Source: Lysobacter stagni
GTDB lineage: Bacteria > Pseudomonadota > Gammaproteobacteria > Xanthomonadales > Xanthomonadaceae
Length of the DNA stretch: 64,000 bases
Direction: 5' to 3'
NCBI RefSeq assembly: GCF_030053425.1
Contig: NZ_JASGBI010000001.1
Location: 2,240,001-2,304,000 of the forward strand
Positions 28,072-36,403 of this stretch are shown piece by piece (the stretch's first letter is position 1; each line of letters starts with the position of its first letter). Position numbers and translations under genes: made by a program. A model generated the notes under the pieces. The model worked only from the letters and a program-made list of their open reading frames with translations. It was not told the DNA's origin and made no database searches.

Positions 28072-28497
28072 ATGACCCGTTTCGCCCTTTCCAATACCCC
28101 CATCGACACCGGCACGCTGCGTGCGCAACTGCTCGACGACCGCGTCGGTGGTTACGCCAGTTTCGAAGGCTGGGTGCGCAACCACAACGAAGGGCGGGAC
28201 GTGCTCGGTCTGCGCTACGAAGCCTATGCCTCGCTCGCCGAAGCCGAAGGCGAGCGCGTGCTGGATGAGGCGGTGGCGAAGTTCGATGTGCTCGATGCGC
28301 GTTGCGTTCACCGCGTCGGTGATCTCGCCATCGGCGAGCTGGCGGTGTGGGTGGGCGTCAGCTCGGCCCATCGCGATGCCGCGTTCGCAGCGTGCCGCTA
28401 CATCATCGATGAGGTGAAGGCGCGCGTGCCGATCTGGAAGCACGAGCGTTACGCCGAAGGCGATGCCGGCTGGCTCCACCCCGATCCGCAACCCTGA
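28072..28497 (+). CDS. moaE: Molybdopterin synthase catalytic subunit
   Basis: Large subunit that, with MoaD, inserts two sulfurs into cyclic pyranopterin monophosphate. 141 aa with the family motifs GGYASFEGWVRNHNEGRDV, LRYEAYASLAE, GELAVWVGVSSAHRDAAFAACRYIIDEVKARVPIWK; the last contains the catalytic Lys residues. Separated from moaD by a repeat array, whereas in E. coli moaD and moaE are adjacent. The start is supported by the -10 box at leaderless distance. Confidence 0.95.
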   Translation: MTRFALSNTPIDTGTLRAQLLDDRVGGYASFEGWVRNHNEGRDVLGLRYEAYASLAEAEGERVLDEAVAKFDVLDARCVHRVGDLAIGELAVWVGVSSAHRDAAFAACRYIIDEVKARVPIWKHERYAEGDAGWLHPDPQP

Positions 28498-28507
28498 GGG
28501 CCGCGCG

Positions 28508-29518
28508 ATGATCCGTTCCGCCATGCTGTCGTTGTCCGTGATCTCGATCCTGGGTTTCGCATCGCAGGCGCGCGCCGCGGAGCTGCTGGTCGGCAACAAG
28601 TCGGCCGACACCGCCTGGCGGTTGTCCACCGCCGATGGACGCAAGGCAGGCGAATTCACCACAGGGCAAGGGCCGCACGAGATCGTCGTGAGTCGCGATG
28701 GCCGCTTCGCGCTCGTGAGCAACTACGGCGCCGCCACGCCGGGCCACAGTCTGTCCGTGCTCGAGCTGCGCAAAGACGGAGCGACGCGCATCATCGACCT
28801 GGGCGAGAACACGAAGCCGCATGGCATGCGGCTGCTGCCGGGCGGTGCGCGCGCGGTCGTCACCACCGAGGGTTCGCGCAAGCTGTTGCTGGTGGACATT
28901 GCGAAGGGGCGCGTCGAGCACGCCATCGATCTGGGCGAGGGGCGCGGCCACATGGTCGCGCTGTCGCCCGACGGCAAGCACGCGTATGTCACCAAGATCG
29001 ATGCGGGCACCATCAGCCGGATCGACCTCACCGCGCGCGGCAAGACGCACGAAGTCCCGGCCGGCGCTGGCGCCGAAGGTGTCGCCGTGCATCCGCGCAC
29101 CGGCGAGGTGTGGGTGAGCAACCGCGAAGCCGGCACGGTCACCGTGCACGACCCGGAGACGCTCGCCACGCGCCAGACCATCGCCAGCCCCGGCTACCCG
29201 ATCCGTGTCGTGTTCATGCCAGACGGTCGGCATGCGCTGGCCACCAATGCCCGCGCGGCGACGCTCTCCGTCATCGACACGGCGACGAAACAGGTAACGC
29301 ATACCGTGGCGCTGGCCCGCGACGGCGTCGAGTACCGCGACACGATGCTCGGTCGCGCCGCACTGCCGATCGGCGTCATCGCCGACCCGAAGCAGCCGCG
29401 TGTGTATGTCGCCATCAGTGGTGGCGACGAGATCGCCGTGATCGACACGGCGCAGTGGAACGTCGTCGACCACTGGAAGACCGGCCGCGAACCGGACGCA
29501 CTCGGGATCGTCGAGTAA
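28508..29518 (+). CDS. Periplasmic YVTN/YncE-like beta-propeller protein
   Basis: Exported protein of 336 aa with signal peptide MIRSAMLSLSVISILGFASQARA and repeated blades of the type LSVLELRKDG, LLLVDIAKGRVEH, VTVHDPETLATRQTI, LSVIDTATKQVTH and IAVIDTAQWNVVD, a seven-bladed YVTN propeller. Such proteins are mostly binding or scaffold modules of unknown ligand. It begins 10 bp after moaE and is probably cotranscribed, but nothing shows a molybdenum role. Confidence 0.82.
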   Translation: MIRSAMLSLSVISILGFASQARAAELLVGNKSADTAWRLSTADGRKAGEFTTGQGPHEIVVSRDGRFALVSNYGAATPGHSLSVLELRKDGATRIIDLGENTKPHGMRLLPGGARAVVTTEGSRKLLLVDIAKGRVEHAIDLGEGRGHMVALSPDGKHAYVTKIDAGTISRIDLTARGKTHEVPAGAGAEGVAVHPRTGEVWVSNREAGTVTVHDPETLATRQTIASPGYPIRVVFMPDGRHALATNARAATLSVIDTATKQVTHTVALARDGVEYRDTMLGRAALPIGVIADPKQPRVYVAISGGDEIAVIDTAQWNVVDHWKTGREPDALGIVE

Positions 29519-29576
29519 GTAGCAACTCGCGGTGCCGGGGGCGGTCGACGGCAAGCGTGATGCAGGACGTCCATGG

Positions 29577-29742
29577 ATTCCCGCCTTCGCGGGAATGGCG
29601 GGCAGGGGCAGGACTCCGAAATGGGGGGCTGCGCTCGCGTTGCGTCGGTTGAGAAACAGCCCCCTTTGGTAAAGGGGGCGCCCCGGCAGGGGCGGGGAAT
29701 CGGAGGCACATAGCCGGGGCCCGGGATTTGCCTTGCAAATCC
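29577..29742. repeat. Cluster of REP-like hairpins downstream of the YncE-like gene
   Basis: Three compact hairpins: ATTCCCGC-CTTC-GCGGGAAT (29577-29596), GCCCCCTTT-GGT-AAAGGGGGC (29659-29679) and GGATTTGC-CTT-GCAAATCC (29724-29742). The first looks like the dispersed REP elements (GGATTCCCGC..GCGGGAAT) seen in Pseudomonas and Xanthomonad genomes. No gene is visible between the YncE-like stop and the SRP RNA. Confidence 0.65.
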
Positions 29743-29776
29743 TGGGATTTCGAATGCGCAGCATCGAAATGGCGAT

Positions 29777-29878
29777 GGCCCCGCCGGCTGACCTCGGCAC
29801 CCGCGTCAGTCGATACCGTTGCTGCCTTCCGGCCCTGGCGGGGTTTTCGACCTAGCGTCGCGAGGGGCCGACGGGGCC
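29777..29878 (-). ncRNA. ffs: Signal recognition particle RNA (4.5S)
   Basis: RNA core of the particle that targets membrane proteins cotranslationally, binding Ffh. On the minus strand the apical domain IV is unmistakable: GCCAGGGCCGGAAGGCAGCA, with the GGAA tetraloop and the two internal loops for Ffh. The 5' GGCCCCG pairs with the 3' CGGGGCC, and further helix pairs close the hairpin, giving about 102 nt. The ends are set by this pairing. It lies just downstream of tRNA-Ser and upstream of dnaX. Confidence 0.93.
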
Positions 29879-29896
29879 ACCATAGAGACGTTTCAT

Positions 29897-29922
29897 CAAA
29901 AGCCCCGCCTTTCAGCGGGGCT
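29897..29922 (-). terminator. Terminator of tRNA-Ser (GGA)
   Basis: AGCCCCGC / GCGGGGCT stem (29901-29922) with a 6-nt loop, followed on the minus strand by TTTTG. It lies between tRNA-Ser and the SRP RNA. Confidence 0.75.
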
Positions 29923-29932
29923 CCTTTAAATC

Positions 29933-30025
29933 TGGCGGAGAGAGGGGGATTCGAACCCCCGAAGCGCGGTTTAGACGCTTACACACTTTCCAGGCGTGCT
30001 CCTTCAACCACTCGGACACCTCTCC
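29933..30025 (-). tRNA. tRNA-Ser (GGA)
   Basis: 93-nt class II tRNA with a long variable arm. Acceptor GGAGAGG pairs with CCTCTCC; loop CTGGAAA gives anticodon GGA; CCA is encoded. Confidence 0.97.
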
Positions 30026-30168
30026 GTTTTCCTGGCACGCGATGTTGCCGCATGGGCCTGAATACGGCGTCCGGCCGCGTCAAGGTGTACTCCAGGGGCG
30101 TGAATTCTAGCCGCCAGGCCGCGCGCGGACAAGCTCGGTCTGCCGGTCGCGGCCGGTGCGATGGGCCA

Positions 30169-30183
30169 TGGCAGAATGGCGGC
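30169..30183 (+). promoter_or_regulatory. Extended -10 directly before the dnaX ATG
   Basis: TG-G-CAGAAT (30169-30177) ends 6 nt before the dnaX ATG, with only GGCGGC between. Predicted leaderless transcript; no clear -35. Confidence 0.45.
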
Positions 30184-31977
30184 ATGTCCTACCTCGTCCT
30201 CGCCCGTAAGTGGCGTCCGAAGCGCTTTGCCGAACTGGTCGGGCAGGAGCACGTGGTCCGTGCACTGACCAACGCGCTCGATTCGGGCCGCGTCCACCAC
30301 GCGTTCCTGTTCACGGGTACGCGTGGCGTCGGCAAGACCACCATCGCCCGCATCTTCGCCAAGTCGCTCAACTGCGAGCGCGGCACCTCGGCCGAACCGT
30401 GCGGTGAATGCGCGGCCTGCCGGGATATCGACGCGGGCCGGTTCATCGACCTGCTCGAGATCGACGCGGCCAGCAATACCGGCGTGGACGACGTGCGCGA
30501 AGTCATCGACAACGCGCAGTACATGCCCAGCCGTGGTCGGGTGAAGGTCTACCTGATCGACGAAGTGCACATGCTGTCCAAGTCGGCCTTCAACGCGTTG
30601 CTCAAGACGCTGGAAGAGCCGCCGGGGCACGTGAAGTTCCTGCTCGCCACCACCGACCCGCAGAAACTGCCGGTGACGGTGCTGTCGCGCTGCCTGCAGT
30701 TCAACCTGAAACGGCTGGACGAGGCTCAGATCAACGGCCAGATGACGCGCATCCTCGAGGCCGAGGGCATTCCCGCCGATGCCGGCGCGATCCGCCAGCT
30801 GTCCAGGGCCGCCGACGGCAGCCTGCGAGATGGCCTGTCGCTGCTGGACCAGGCCATCGCCTACACCGGTGCGAGTGCCGATGGCGGCGCACTGGCCGAT
30901 GCCGGCGTCGCCGCGATGCTGGGAACGGTCGATCGCACGCGCGTCGGCGCGCTGCTGGCCGCGCTGGCCGACGGCGATGGCGCGCGCCTGCTGGCCGAGG
31001 TCGGCACGCTGGCGGAGTTTTCGCCGGACTGGAGCAGTGTGCTGGATGCTTTCAGCGATGCGCTGCACCGCGTCCAGGTGCGGCAGCTGGTGCCTGACGC
31101 GCAGGTGGAGGCCGACGGCGTCGATCTCGATGCGCTCGCCGCGCGCCTGCGGCCGGAAGTCGTGCAACTGTGGTACCAGATGGCGCTCAACGGGCGCCGC
31201 GATCTTGCACTGGCGCCCAGCCCGCGCGCGGGTTTCGAGATGGCCGTGTTGCGCATGCTGGCGTTCCGTCCCGCCGAAGGCGAGGGCGCGCGTGCTCCGG
31301 CTGCCTCGTCGTCGGGTGTCGCACGCGACGTCGCTCCGCGCGGCGCCGCGCCGGCGACGGTCGCGCCGGTGGTTCCCGCCGCACCGGTCGAGCGCGTTCC
31401 GCCGCCGAACCCCTTCGCCGAAGCACCGCGTCCGCCGCGTCCGCAGGCGGTCGAACGCGAGGCTCCCGTGCGTGAGGCCCCGCCGATGCGCGAGGCGCCG
31501 GTGCGTGAATCCGCGCCCGCTTTCGAACCTCCGAGCCCAGTGGCTGCACCAGTCGCCTCCGCGCCGCTGGTGCATCGCGCCGGACTGGCCGATGCGGATG
31601 CCTGGCACGCCATCGTCGCCGGCACCAGCCTGCGCGGCCCTGCGCGACTGTTGGCCGAGCACGCGGGGTTTGTTTCGTACATCGATGGCGTGCTGAGTCT
31701 CTCGCTCGGTCCCAACGACGAACACCTGCGCAGTACGGCGGTGGTCGACCTGGTGGCGGATGCGCTCGCGCCCGCGCTGGGTGCCGCGCCGCAGATCCGT
31801 TTCGTCGATGCGGGGCGTCCGGCCGAATCGCTGCACCAGCGCAACGAACGCGCGCGCGATGCACGCCAGGCCGCGGCCGAAGCCAGTTTCATGGGCGATC
31901 CCGACGTGCAGCGCCTGGTTTCGCAGCACGGCGCCAAGGTCGTGCCCGATTCCATCCGTCCCTACGACGACAACTGA
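30184..31977 (+). CDS. dnaX: DNA polymerase III tau/gamma subunit
   Basis: AAA+ subunit that drives the clamp loader and, in the tau form, links it to the polymerase. 597 aa. Walker A GTRGVGKT is at 45-52, zinc ligands Cys64, Cys73, Cys76 and Cys79, then the SRC motif LSRCLQFNLKRL. A Pro/Ala/Glu-rich linker (about 370-470, with repeated EAPVREAPPMREAP-like units) precedes the C-terminal tau domain that contacts the alpha subunit. I see no A-rich slippery site like that producing gamma in E. coli, so gamma may not be made this way. Start at 30184: MSYLVLARKWRP is the family N-terminus. Confidence 0.95.
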   Translation: MSYLVLARKWRPKRFAELVGQEHVVRALTNALDSGRVHHAFLFTGTRGVGKTTIARIFAKSLNCERGTSAEPCGECAACRDIDAGRFIDLLEIDAASNTGVDDVREVIDNAQYMPSRGRVKVYLIDEVHMLSKSAFNALLKTLEEPPGHVKFLLATTDPQKLPVTVLSRCLQFNLKRLDEAQINGQMTRILEAEGIPADAGAIRQLSRAADGSLRDGLSLLDQAIAYTGASADGGALADAGVAAMLGTVDRTRVGALLAALADGDGARLLAEVGTLAEFSPDWSSVLDAFSDALHRVQVRQLVPDAQVEADGVDLDALAARLRPEVVQLWYQMALNGRRDLALAPSPRAGFEMAVLRMLAFRPAEGEGARAPAASSSGVARDVAPRGAAPATVAPVVPAAPVERVPPPNPFAEAPRPPRPQAVEREAPVREAPPMREAPVRESAPAFEPPSPVAAPVASAPLVHRAGLADADAWHAIVAGTSLRGPARLLAEHAGFVSYIDGVLSLSLGPNDEHLRSTAVVDLVADALAPALGAAPQIRFVDAGRPAESLHQRNERARDARQAAAEASFMGDPDVQRLVSQHGAKVVPDSIRPYDDN

Positions 31978-32025
31978 TTCCCGCCGCGCCCGGCGCGGCT
32001 CCCCCTCGAACGGAAGAGAACGAAC

Positions 32026-32346
32026 ATGCGTGGAAACATCGCCCAACTGATGCAGCAGGCGCAGCGGATGCAGGAAAACGTGCAGCGCGCGCAGGAAGAG
32101 CTCGGCAAGCTGGAAGTGACCGGCAATGCCGGCGGCGGCATGGTCAGCGTGACCATCACCGGCCGCATGGAGTGCCGCAAGATCCGCATCGATCCCAGCG
32201 TGCTGTCCGACCAGGAAATGGTCGAGGACCTCATCGCCGCCGCTTTCAACGATGCCGTGAACAAGGTCAATGCCGAATCGCAGGCGCGGATGTCCGCCGC
32301 GACCGCCGGCATGCCGCTGCCGCCCGGCATGAAGATGCCGTTCTGA
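32026..32346 (+). CDS. ebfC: YbaB/EbfC nucleoid-associated protein
   Basis: Small dimeric DNA-binding protein (106 aa). It shows the family helices [26 protein letters not shown], the central sheet [21 protein letters not shown] and the C-terminal Met/Pro-rich tail [12 protein letters not shown]. Located between dnaX and recR, as in E. coli and Bacillus, which suggests a replication or repair link. The ATG follows AAGAGAACGAAC. Confidence 0.94.
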   Translation: MRGNIAQLMQQAQRMQENVQRAQEELGKLEVTGNAGGGMVSVTITGRMECRKIRIDPSVLSDQEMVEDLIAAAFNDAVNKVNAESQARMSAATAGMPLPPGMKMPF

Positions 32347-32413
32347 TCCGCGGGGCCGTTCCCGCCGCGCCAGGCGCGGAACAGAACGGCCGCGTGAGGA
32401 ACGATCCTTCGCA

Positions 32414-33010
32414 ATGACCTCACCGCTCCTCGAACAACTGATCGATGCCCTGCGCGTGCTGCCGGGCGTCGGGCAGAAGTCCGCCCAGCGCATGGCCTAT
32501 CACGTGCTCGAACGCGAGCGCGCCGGTGGCCAGCGGCTGTCCGCGGCGCTGGCCGCAGCGGTGGAGAACATTCACCACTGCGTGCGCTGTCGCGACTTCA
32601 GCGAGACCGAGGTCTGCGCGACCTGCGCCAGCGCCTCGCGCGACGCGCACCAGCTGTGCATTGTCGAATCGCCCGCCGACCGGCTGGCCATCGAGCAGGC
32701 CACCGGTTATCGCGGGCAGTACTTCGTCCTGCAGGGACGGCTGTCGCCGCTGGACGGCATCGGCCCGCGCGAGCTCGGCCTGGACCGACTGGCCGAACGC
32801 CTGGCCGAAGGCGAAGTGCAGGAACTCATCATCGCCACCAATCCCACCGTGGAGGGCGAGGCGACCGCGCACTACCTGGCGCAGCTGGCGCGCCAGCACA
32901 AGGTGCGCCCCAGCCGCCTCGCGCACGGCGTGCCGCTGGGCGGCGAGCTGGAATACGTGGACCGCGGCACGCTGTCGCACGCGTTCGGCAGTCGCAGCGA
33001 GATGGAATAG
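32414..33010 (+). CDS. recR: Recombination mediator RecR
   Basis: Acts with RecO and RecF to load RecA at gaps. The 198-aa protein has the helix-hairpin-helix [18 protein letters not shown], the C4 zinc finger (CVRC..CATC), and the Toprim domain with [14 protein letters not shown] and [16 protein letters not shown]. recO also lies in this window, at 63 kb. Third gene of the dnaX-ebfC-recR run. Confidence 0.96.
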   Translation: MTSPLLEQLIDALRVLPGVGQKSAQRMAYHVLERERAGGQRLSAALAAAVENIHHCVRCRDFSETEVCATCASASRDAHQLCIVESPADRLAIEQATGYRGQYFVLQGRLSPLDGIGPRELGLDRLAERLAEGEVQELIIATNPTVEGEATAHYLAQLARQHKVRPSRLAHGVPLGGELEYVDRGTLSHAFGSRSEME

Positions 33011-33108
33011 GGCGAAGCTGGCGCCCGTGAATGGCGCCGGGGTTGCGGGCGCGTATCCTCGTGACCGCTTCCGCCGTTCTCCGATCCCCAGCCCAAGCCC
33101 TCGATCCC

Positions 33109-33459
33109 ATGTCCGACACCATCTTCCACAAGATCATCCGCCGCGAGATCCCGGCCGACGTCGTCTACGAGGACGAGCACCTGATCGCGTTCCGCGATAT
33201 CGCGCCGCAAGCGCCGGTGCATGTGCTGTTCGTGCCCAAGACCGACATCGCCACGCTCAACGAACTGCAGCTGGACCAGGCCGCCATCGTCGGCCGCCTT
33301 GCCCATGCCGCGGCGCAGTACGCCAAGCGCGAAGGATTCGCCGAAGACGGCTACCGTATCGTGATGAACTGCAACGGCCACGGCGGACAGACCGTGTTCC
33401 AGCTCCATCTGCATCTGCTCGCGGGTGCGCAGCTGGGGCGGTTCGGGACGCCGCGGTAA
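33109..33459 (+). CDS. HIT-family (HinT-like) nucleotide hydrolase
   Basis: Purine nucleoside phosphoramidase-like protein of 116 aa. The N-terminus SDTIFHKIIRREIPADVVYEDEHLIAFRDI matches bacterial HinT. The histidine triad is QLHLHLLA, so the first His of the H-x-H-x-H triad is Gln while the middle His (the nucleophile in HinT) and last His remain. The C-terminus is short and ends GRFGTPR. I use the ATG at 33109; upstream in-frame codons look non-coding. Confidence 0.88.
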   Translation: MSDTIFHKIIRREIPADVVYEDEHLIAFRDIAPQAPVHVLFVPKTDIATLNELQLDQAAIVGRLAHAAAQYAKREGFAEDGYRIVMNCNGHGGQTVFQLHLHLLAGAQLGRFGTPR

Positions 33460-33471
33460 GGCCTTCGCAAG

Positions 33472-33951
33472 TCAGAGCCACCTGCGGGTTGCCCGCAGGT
33501 ACTGCCGGTAGACGTCGCCAAACCGTTGCGTCAGCACGCGTTCTTCAGGCCCGATCTGGAATGTGTCCAGGTAGAGGATGAACAGTGGCGTCAGCGCCAC
33601 CGCAACCACATTGGACAGCTGCACGCCGAGAGCAACAAGGATCAACAGGAATCCGAGATACATCGGATTGCGGGTCAGTCGATAGATTCCGCGCGTCACC
33701 AGTGTCGACGAGCTTTCCGGTGCGGTCGGATCGACCGTGGTCCGGACGGAGCGGAACGCCGCAACTCCGCTCAGTGCGATGGCGATGCCGATCCCCGCAA
33801 CCGCGATCGCGAACAGGCTCCGTCCCGGGAAGGGAAAGGTGAGCGAAGGGAAGCGTTCTGCGGCCAGCCACATCAGGCCTGCAGTGGCCCCCATGACGAC
33901 GAGGGGCGGAACGCGAAGTTCAAGGCGCCTGGCGATCCGACTTACCACCAT
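33472..33951 (-). CDS. Isoprenylcysteine carboxyl methyltransferase-like membrane protein
   Basis: Polytopic membrane protein of 159 aa with about four helices. The C-terminal region LVTRGIYRLTRNPMYLGFLL and GPEERVLTQRFGDVYRQYL is the ICMT/PEMT signature (SAM-binding RxPxY and Glu-Glu motifs). In bacteria the substrates are largely unknown. The ATG at 33951 overlaps the end of the Slp-family gene by 10 nt, so I prefer it to the GTG at 33966. Last gene of the leftward moxR operon. Confidence 0.83.
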   Translation of the reverse strand: MVVSRIARRLELRVPPLVVMGATAGLMWLAAERFPSLTFPFPGRSLFAIAVAGIGIAIALSGVAAFRSVRTTVDPTAPESSSTLVTRGIYRLTRNPMYLGFLLILVALGVQLSNVVAVALTPLFILYLDTFQIGPEERVLTQRFGDVYRQYLRATRRWL

Positions 33952-34427
33952 CCCCACCACGGCCACGGCGCCGGGTAGCTCATCGCGTCCACGGTTTCAC
34001 GGGCCGGCCACAGGTAGACCACGTCGGCGTCCACGCGCGGGAAGCGGTAGTCGTACTGGCCGATGCGGCGGTTCTCGTAGCCGGCGATGTGGCCGACGAA
34101 GGTGACCTCGCGGTTCTTCTCGAACACGGCCGGGTCGTAGAAGCCGGTGCGGCAGGCGAGGAAGCGACCGCCGGTGTCGTCGCTGCCCCAGTACGGCCGG
34201 CCGCTATCGCCCAGCATGGTCGAGATCATCTCGAAGCAGGTGCGGTTGGCCAGCGGTTCGACGTTGACGATGCGCCCGCCCCAACGTACCGGCGCGCCCG
34301 TGCTGTCCCGGGCGGCGGCGTCGCGCGGATTGATCGGGTCGAACTGGCCCTGCAACGGTTGGGGTACGCTCGCGCAGGCGGCGAGCAGCGCGGCGCTGAC
34401 GGCGAGTACGGCGAGACGGACGTTCAT
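33942..34427 (-). CDS. Slp-family outer-membrane lipoprotein
   Basis: Exported lipoprotein of 161 aa: signal MNVRLAVLAVSAALLAAC with lipobox LLAAC, so Cys18 would be lipidated. The body (VRWGGRIVNVEPLANRTCFEM, and YENRRIGQYDYRFPRVDADVVYLW) matches Slp/YeaY starvation-inducible lipoproteins. The C-terminus is strikingly Trp/Pro-rich (PAPWPWWGWW). Its ATG overlaps the stop of the transglutaminase gene by 4 nt, tying it to that operon. Confidence 0.87.
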   Translation of the reverse strand: MNVRLAVLAVSAALLAACASVPQPLQGQFDPINPRDAAARDSTGAPVRWGGRIVNVEPLANRTCFEMISTMLGDSGRPYWGSDDTGGRFLACRTGFYDPAVFEKNREVTFVGHIAGYENRRIGQYDYRFPRVDADVVYLWPARETVDAMSYPAPWPWWGWW

Positions 34428-36403
34428 CGGCGTTCTCCTGGAGAAGTCGCGGGCGGGCGATGCGCGCGTAGCGCCATGGTCAAGGCGCGGGCCGAACGTC
34501 CCCCCGGTTCGCCATCAGCGTACCGCCAATCGCTGAAACGTTGGCTGAGCATCCGCAGGTCCGCGGCCAGGTCGGGACGGGCCGCGGCGATGCGCTCCAC
34601 CCAGGTCGAAGGGGGCTCGAAGGGTTCGCGCTCCAGACCGAAGCGGCGATACCGGCGCGAGAGTCGATGCCACGCGCGCAGCACCGGGTCGGCCTCGCGT
34701 TCGTTGCGCCGACTCAGCCAGACCATCCACAGCAGGCCCAGCGCCGCGGCCAGCGCGAGCAGCAGCACCAGCGTGCGGTCGTCGATGCGCTCGATGCCGA
34801 AGGGTCGCAGCAGTTGCTGCTGGCGCCGGGCATCGAAGCCCAGCACGAAGTCGTTCCAGCCGCGCCGCAGCCAGTCGCCGACATCGGACAGGGACGTTGC
34901 GCCGCCAAAGCTGGCGAGCAGGCCATCGGGGGCCGTTTCCTGCGTCTGCAGGGTATCGAAGACGCGCTCCGGCGCGACCGCGGCCGTGGGGTCCACGCGG
35001 CTCCAGCCCCGACCGCGCAGCCACACCTCGGCCCAGGCGTGCGCATCGGATCGACGCACCAGCCAGTAATCGCCGATGCGGTTGCGGTAGCCGCCCGTGT
35101 AGCCGGTGACCACGCGCGCCGGAATGCCCGCGGCGCGCATCAGCACGACGAACGACGAGCTGAAGTGTTCGCAGAAGCCGGCCTTGCGGTCGAACAGGAA
35201 TTCATCGACCGAATGCCGCCCGAGCAGCGGCGTTTCCAGCGTGTAGCTGAAGTCGCGGCGGATCCAGTCCAGCGAGCGGCGCACGATGGCCTCGTCGTCG
35301 AACGGGCCGGCCTCCTGCCGCCATTGGCGGGCCAGCGCCAGCGTGCGCGGATTGAATCCCTGCGGCAGTTGCAGCGCGTACTGGCGCACATCGCGCGGAA
35401 GCCGGGGCTGGTACTGCGCGGGCGGTGCCGATTGCATGCGCCAGCGCGTCAGGCCGTTGAGCGGGCGGAAGGTCTGCAGATTGTGGTCCGGCTCCATCCG
35501 GCTGCCATCGGGTGCGGAGACCGGCAGGTCCAGTGCGACCAGCTGCGTGCGGTCGGTGGGCTCCAGTTCGATCTCGTAATCCCAGCGATCGCGCGCGGGA
35601 ACGACCGGCGTTTCCGGAATGTCCGGATGCCAGTTGGGCTGGGTCCATGTGCGCCCATCGAAATCCCACAGGACGGGCCCACGCCAGTACATCTGCTGCG
35701 GACGCGGCGTCGCCCCGAAGAAACGCGCACGCAGCGCGGGGCGATCGTCGCCCATGAGGTCGACCCAGTCGCCCGGACTCATGCGGTCGGTCAGGCCGGT
35801 GCGTGCCAGCGCGCGATCGGGAATGCCCCACAACGGCGCCCCGAGGCGCGGAAACAGCCAGAACGCGGCCAGCGCCAGCGGAAGGCCTATGGCGAGCAGG
35901 CGGGCGATGCTCCACAGCCGCTGTCGCGCCGGCACGGGTTGCAGATCGCCCGATTCGATTTCCGCCAGGTATTGCAGCGTGGCCAGCACCAGCAATGCGC
36001 CGACCAGGCCCAGCAGCAGCGACAGCGGCCCCTGGTCCAGCAGGAACGTGGCGAACGGTGCGAACAGCGCGAAGGCGAGCAGGCTGCGCGCATCGCGCAC
36101 GGTGAAGGTTTCCGAAGGTTTGACCGCCAGCATCGCGGCCAGCAGCGCACACCCCGTGTCGCGGCCGATGGAGAAGCGGCTGAGCATCAGCACGAGGGCG
36201 ATCAGTCCCAACGCGATCAACAGCCGCAGCGCGCCGGGCATCGGCTGGCGGTGCGACAGGACGGCGATGGCCAGCGCGCAACCGCCGATGGACAGCGCAA
36301 GCGTCAGTGGCAATTGCAGCAGCAGCGGCAACAGGCACACGGCCGCGGCGAGCAGTGCCCAGGCGCGATGGTGCGGCTTCAGTGCGAGCGCGGCACTAGC
36401 CAT
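34424..36403 (-). CDS. TgpA-like transglutaminase domain membrane protein (DUF3488)
   Basis: 659-aa inner-membrane protein: about five or six N-terminal helices (to residue 185), a periplasmic transglutaminase-like domain with the triad Cys411 (KAGFCEHFSS), His455 (SDAHAWAEVW) and Asp471 (VDPTAA), a further C-terminal helix (about 555-573), and a cytoplasmic tail. Pseudomonas TgpA is an essential relative. The neighbours upstream are DUF58 and MoxR, the usual partners. Substrate unknown; the intact triad predicts activity. Confidence 0.9.
   Translation of the reverse strand: MASAALALKPHHRAWALLAAAVCLLPLLLQLPLTLALSIGGCALAIAVLSHRQPMPGALRLLIALGLIALVLMLSRFSIGRDTGCALLAAMLAVKPSETFTVRDARSLLAFALFAPFATFLLDQGPLSLLLGLVGALLVLATLQYLAEIESGDLQPVPARQRLWSIARLLAIGLPLALAAFWLFPRLGAPLWGIPDRALARTGLTDRMSPGDWVDLMGDDRPALRARFFGATPRPQQMYWRGPVLWDFDGRTWTQPNWHPDIPETPVVPARDRWDYEIELEPTDRTQLVALDLPVSAPDGSRMEPDHNLQTFRPLNGLTRWRMQSAPPAQYQPRLPRDVRQYALQLPQGFNPRTLALARQWRQEAGPFDDEAIVRRSLDWIRRDFSYTLETPLLGRHSVDEFLFDRKAGFCEHFSSSFVVLMRAAGIPARVVTGYTGGYRNRIGDYWLVRRSDAHAWAEVWLRGRGWSRVDPTAAVAPERVFDTLQTQETAPDGLLASFGGATSLSDVGDWLRRGWNDFVLGFDARRQQQLLRPFGIERIDDRTLVLLLALAAALGLLWMVWLSRRNEREADPVLRAWHRLSRRYRRFGLEREPFEPPSTWVERIAAARPDLAADLRMLSQRFSDWRYADGEPGGRSARALTMALRAHRPPATSPGERR

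Noticed and set aside
30184..31977. Programmed frameshift site producing gamma in dnaX
   Set aside because: No A-rich slippery heptamer followed by a hairpin is seen in the right frame.
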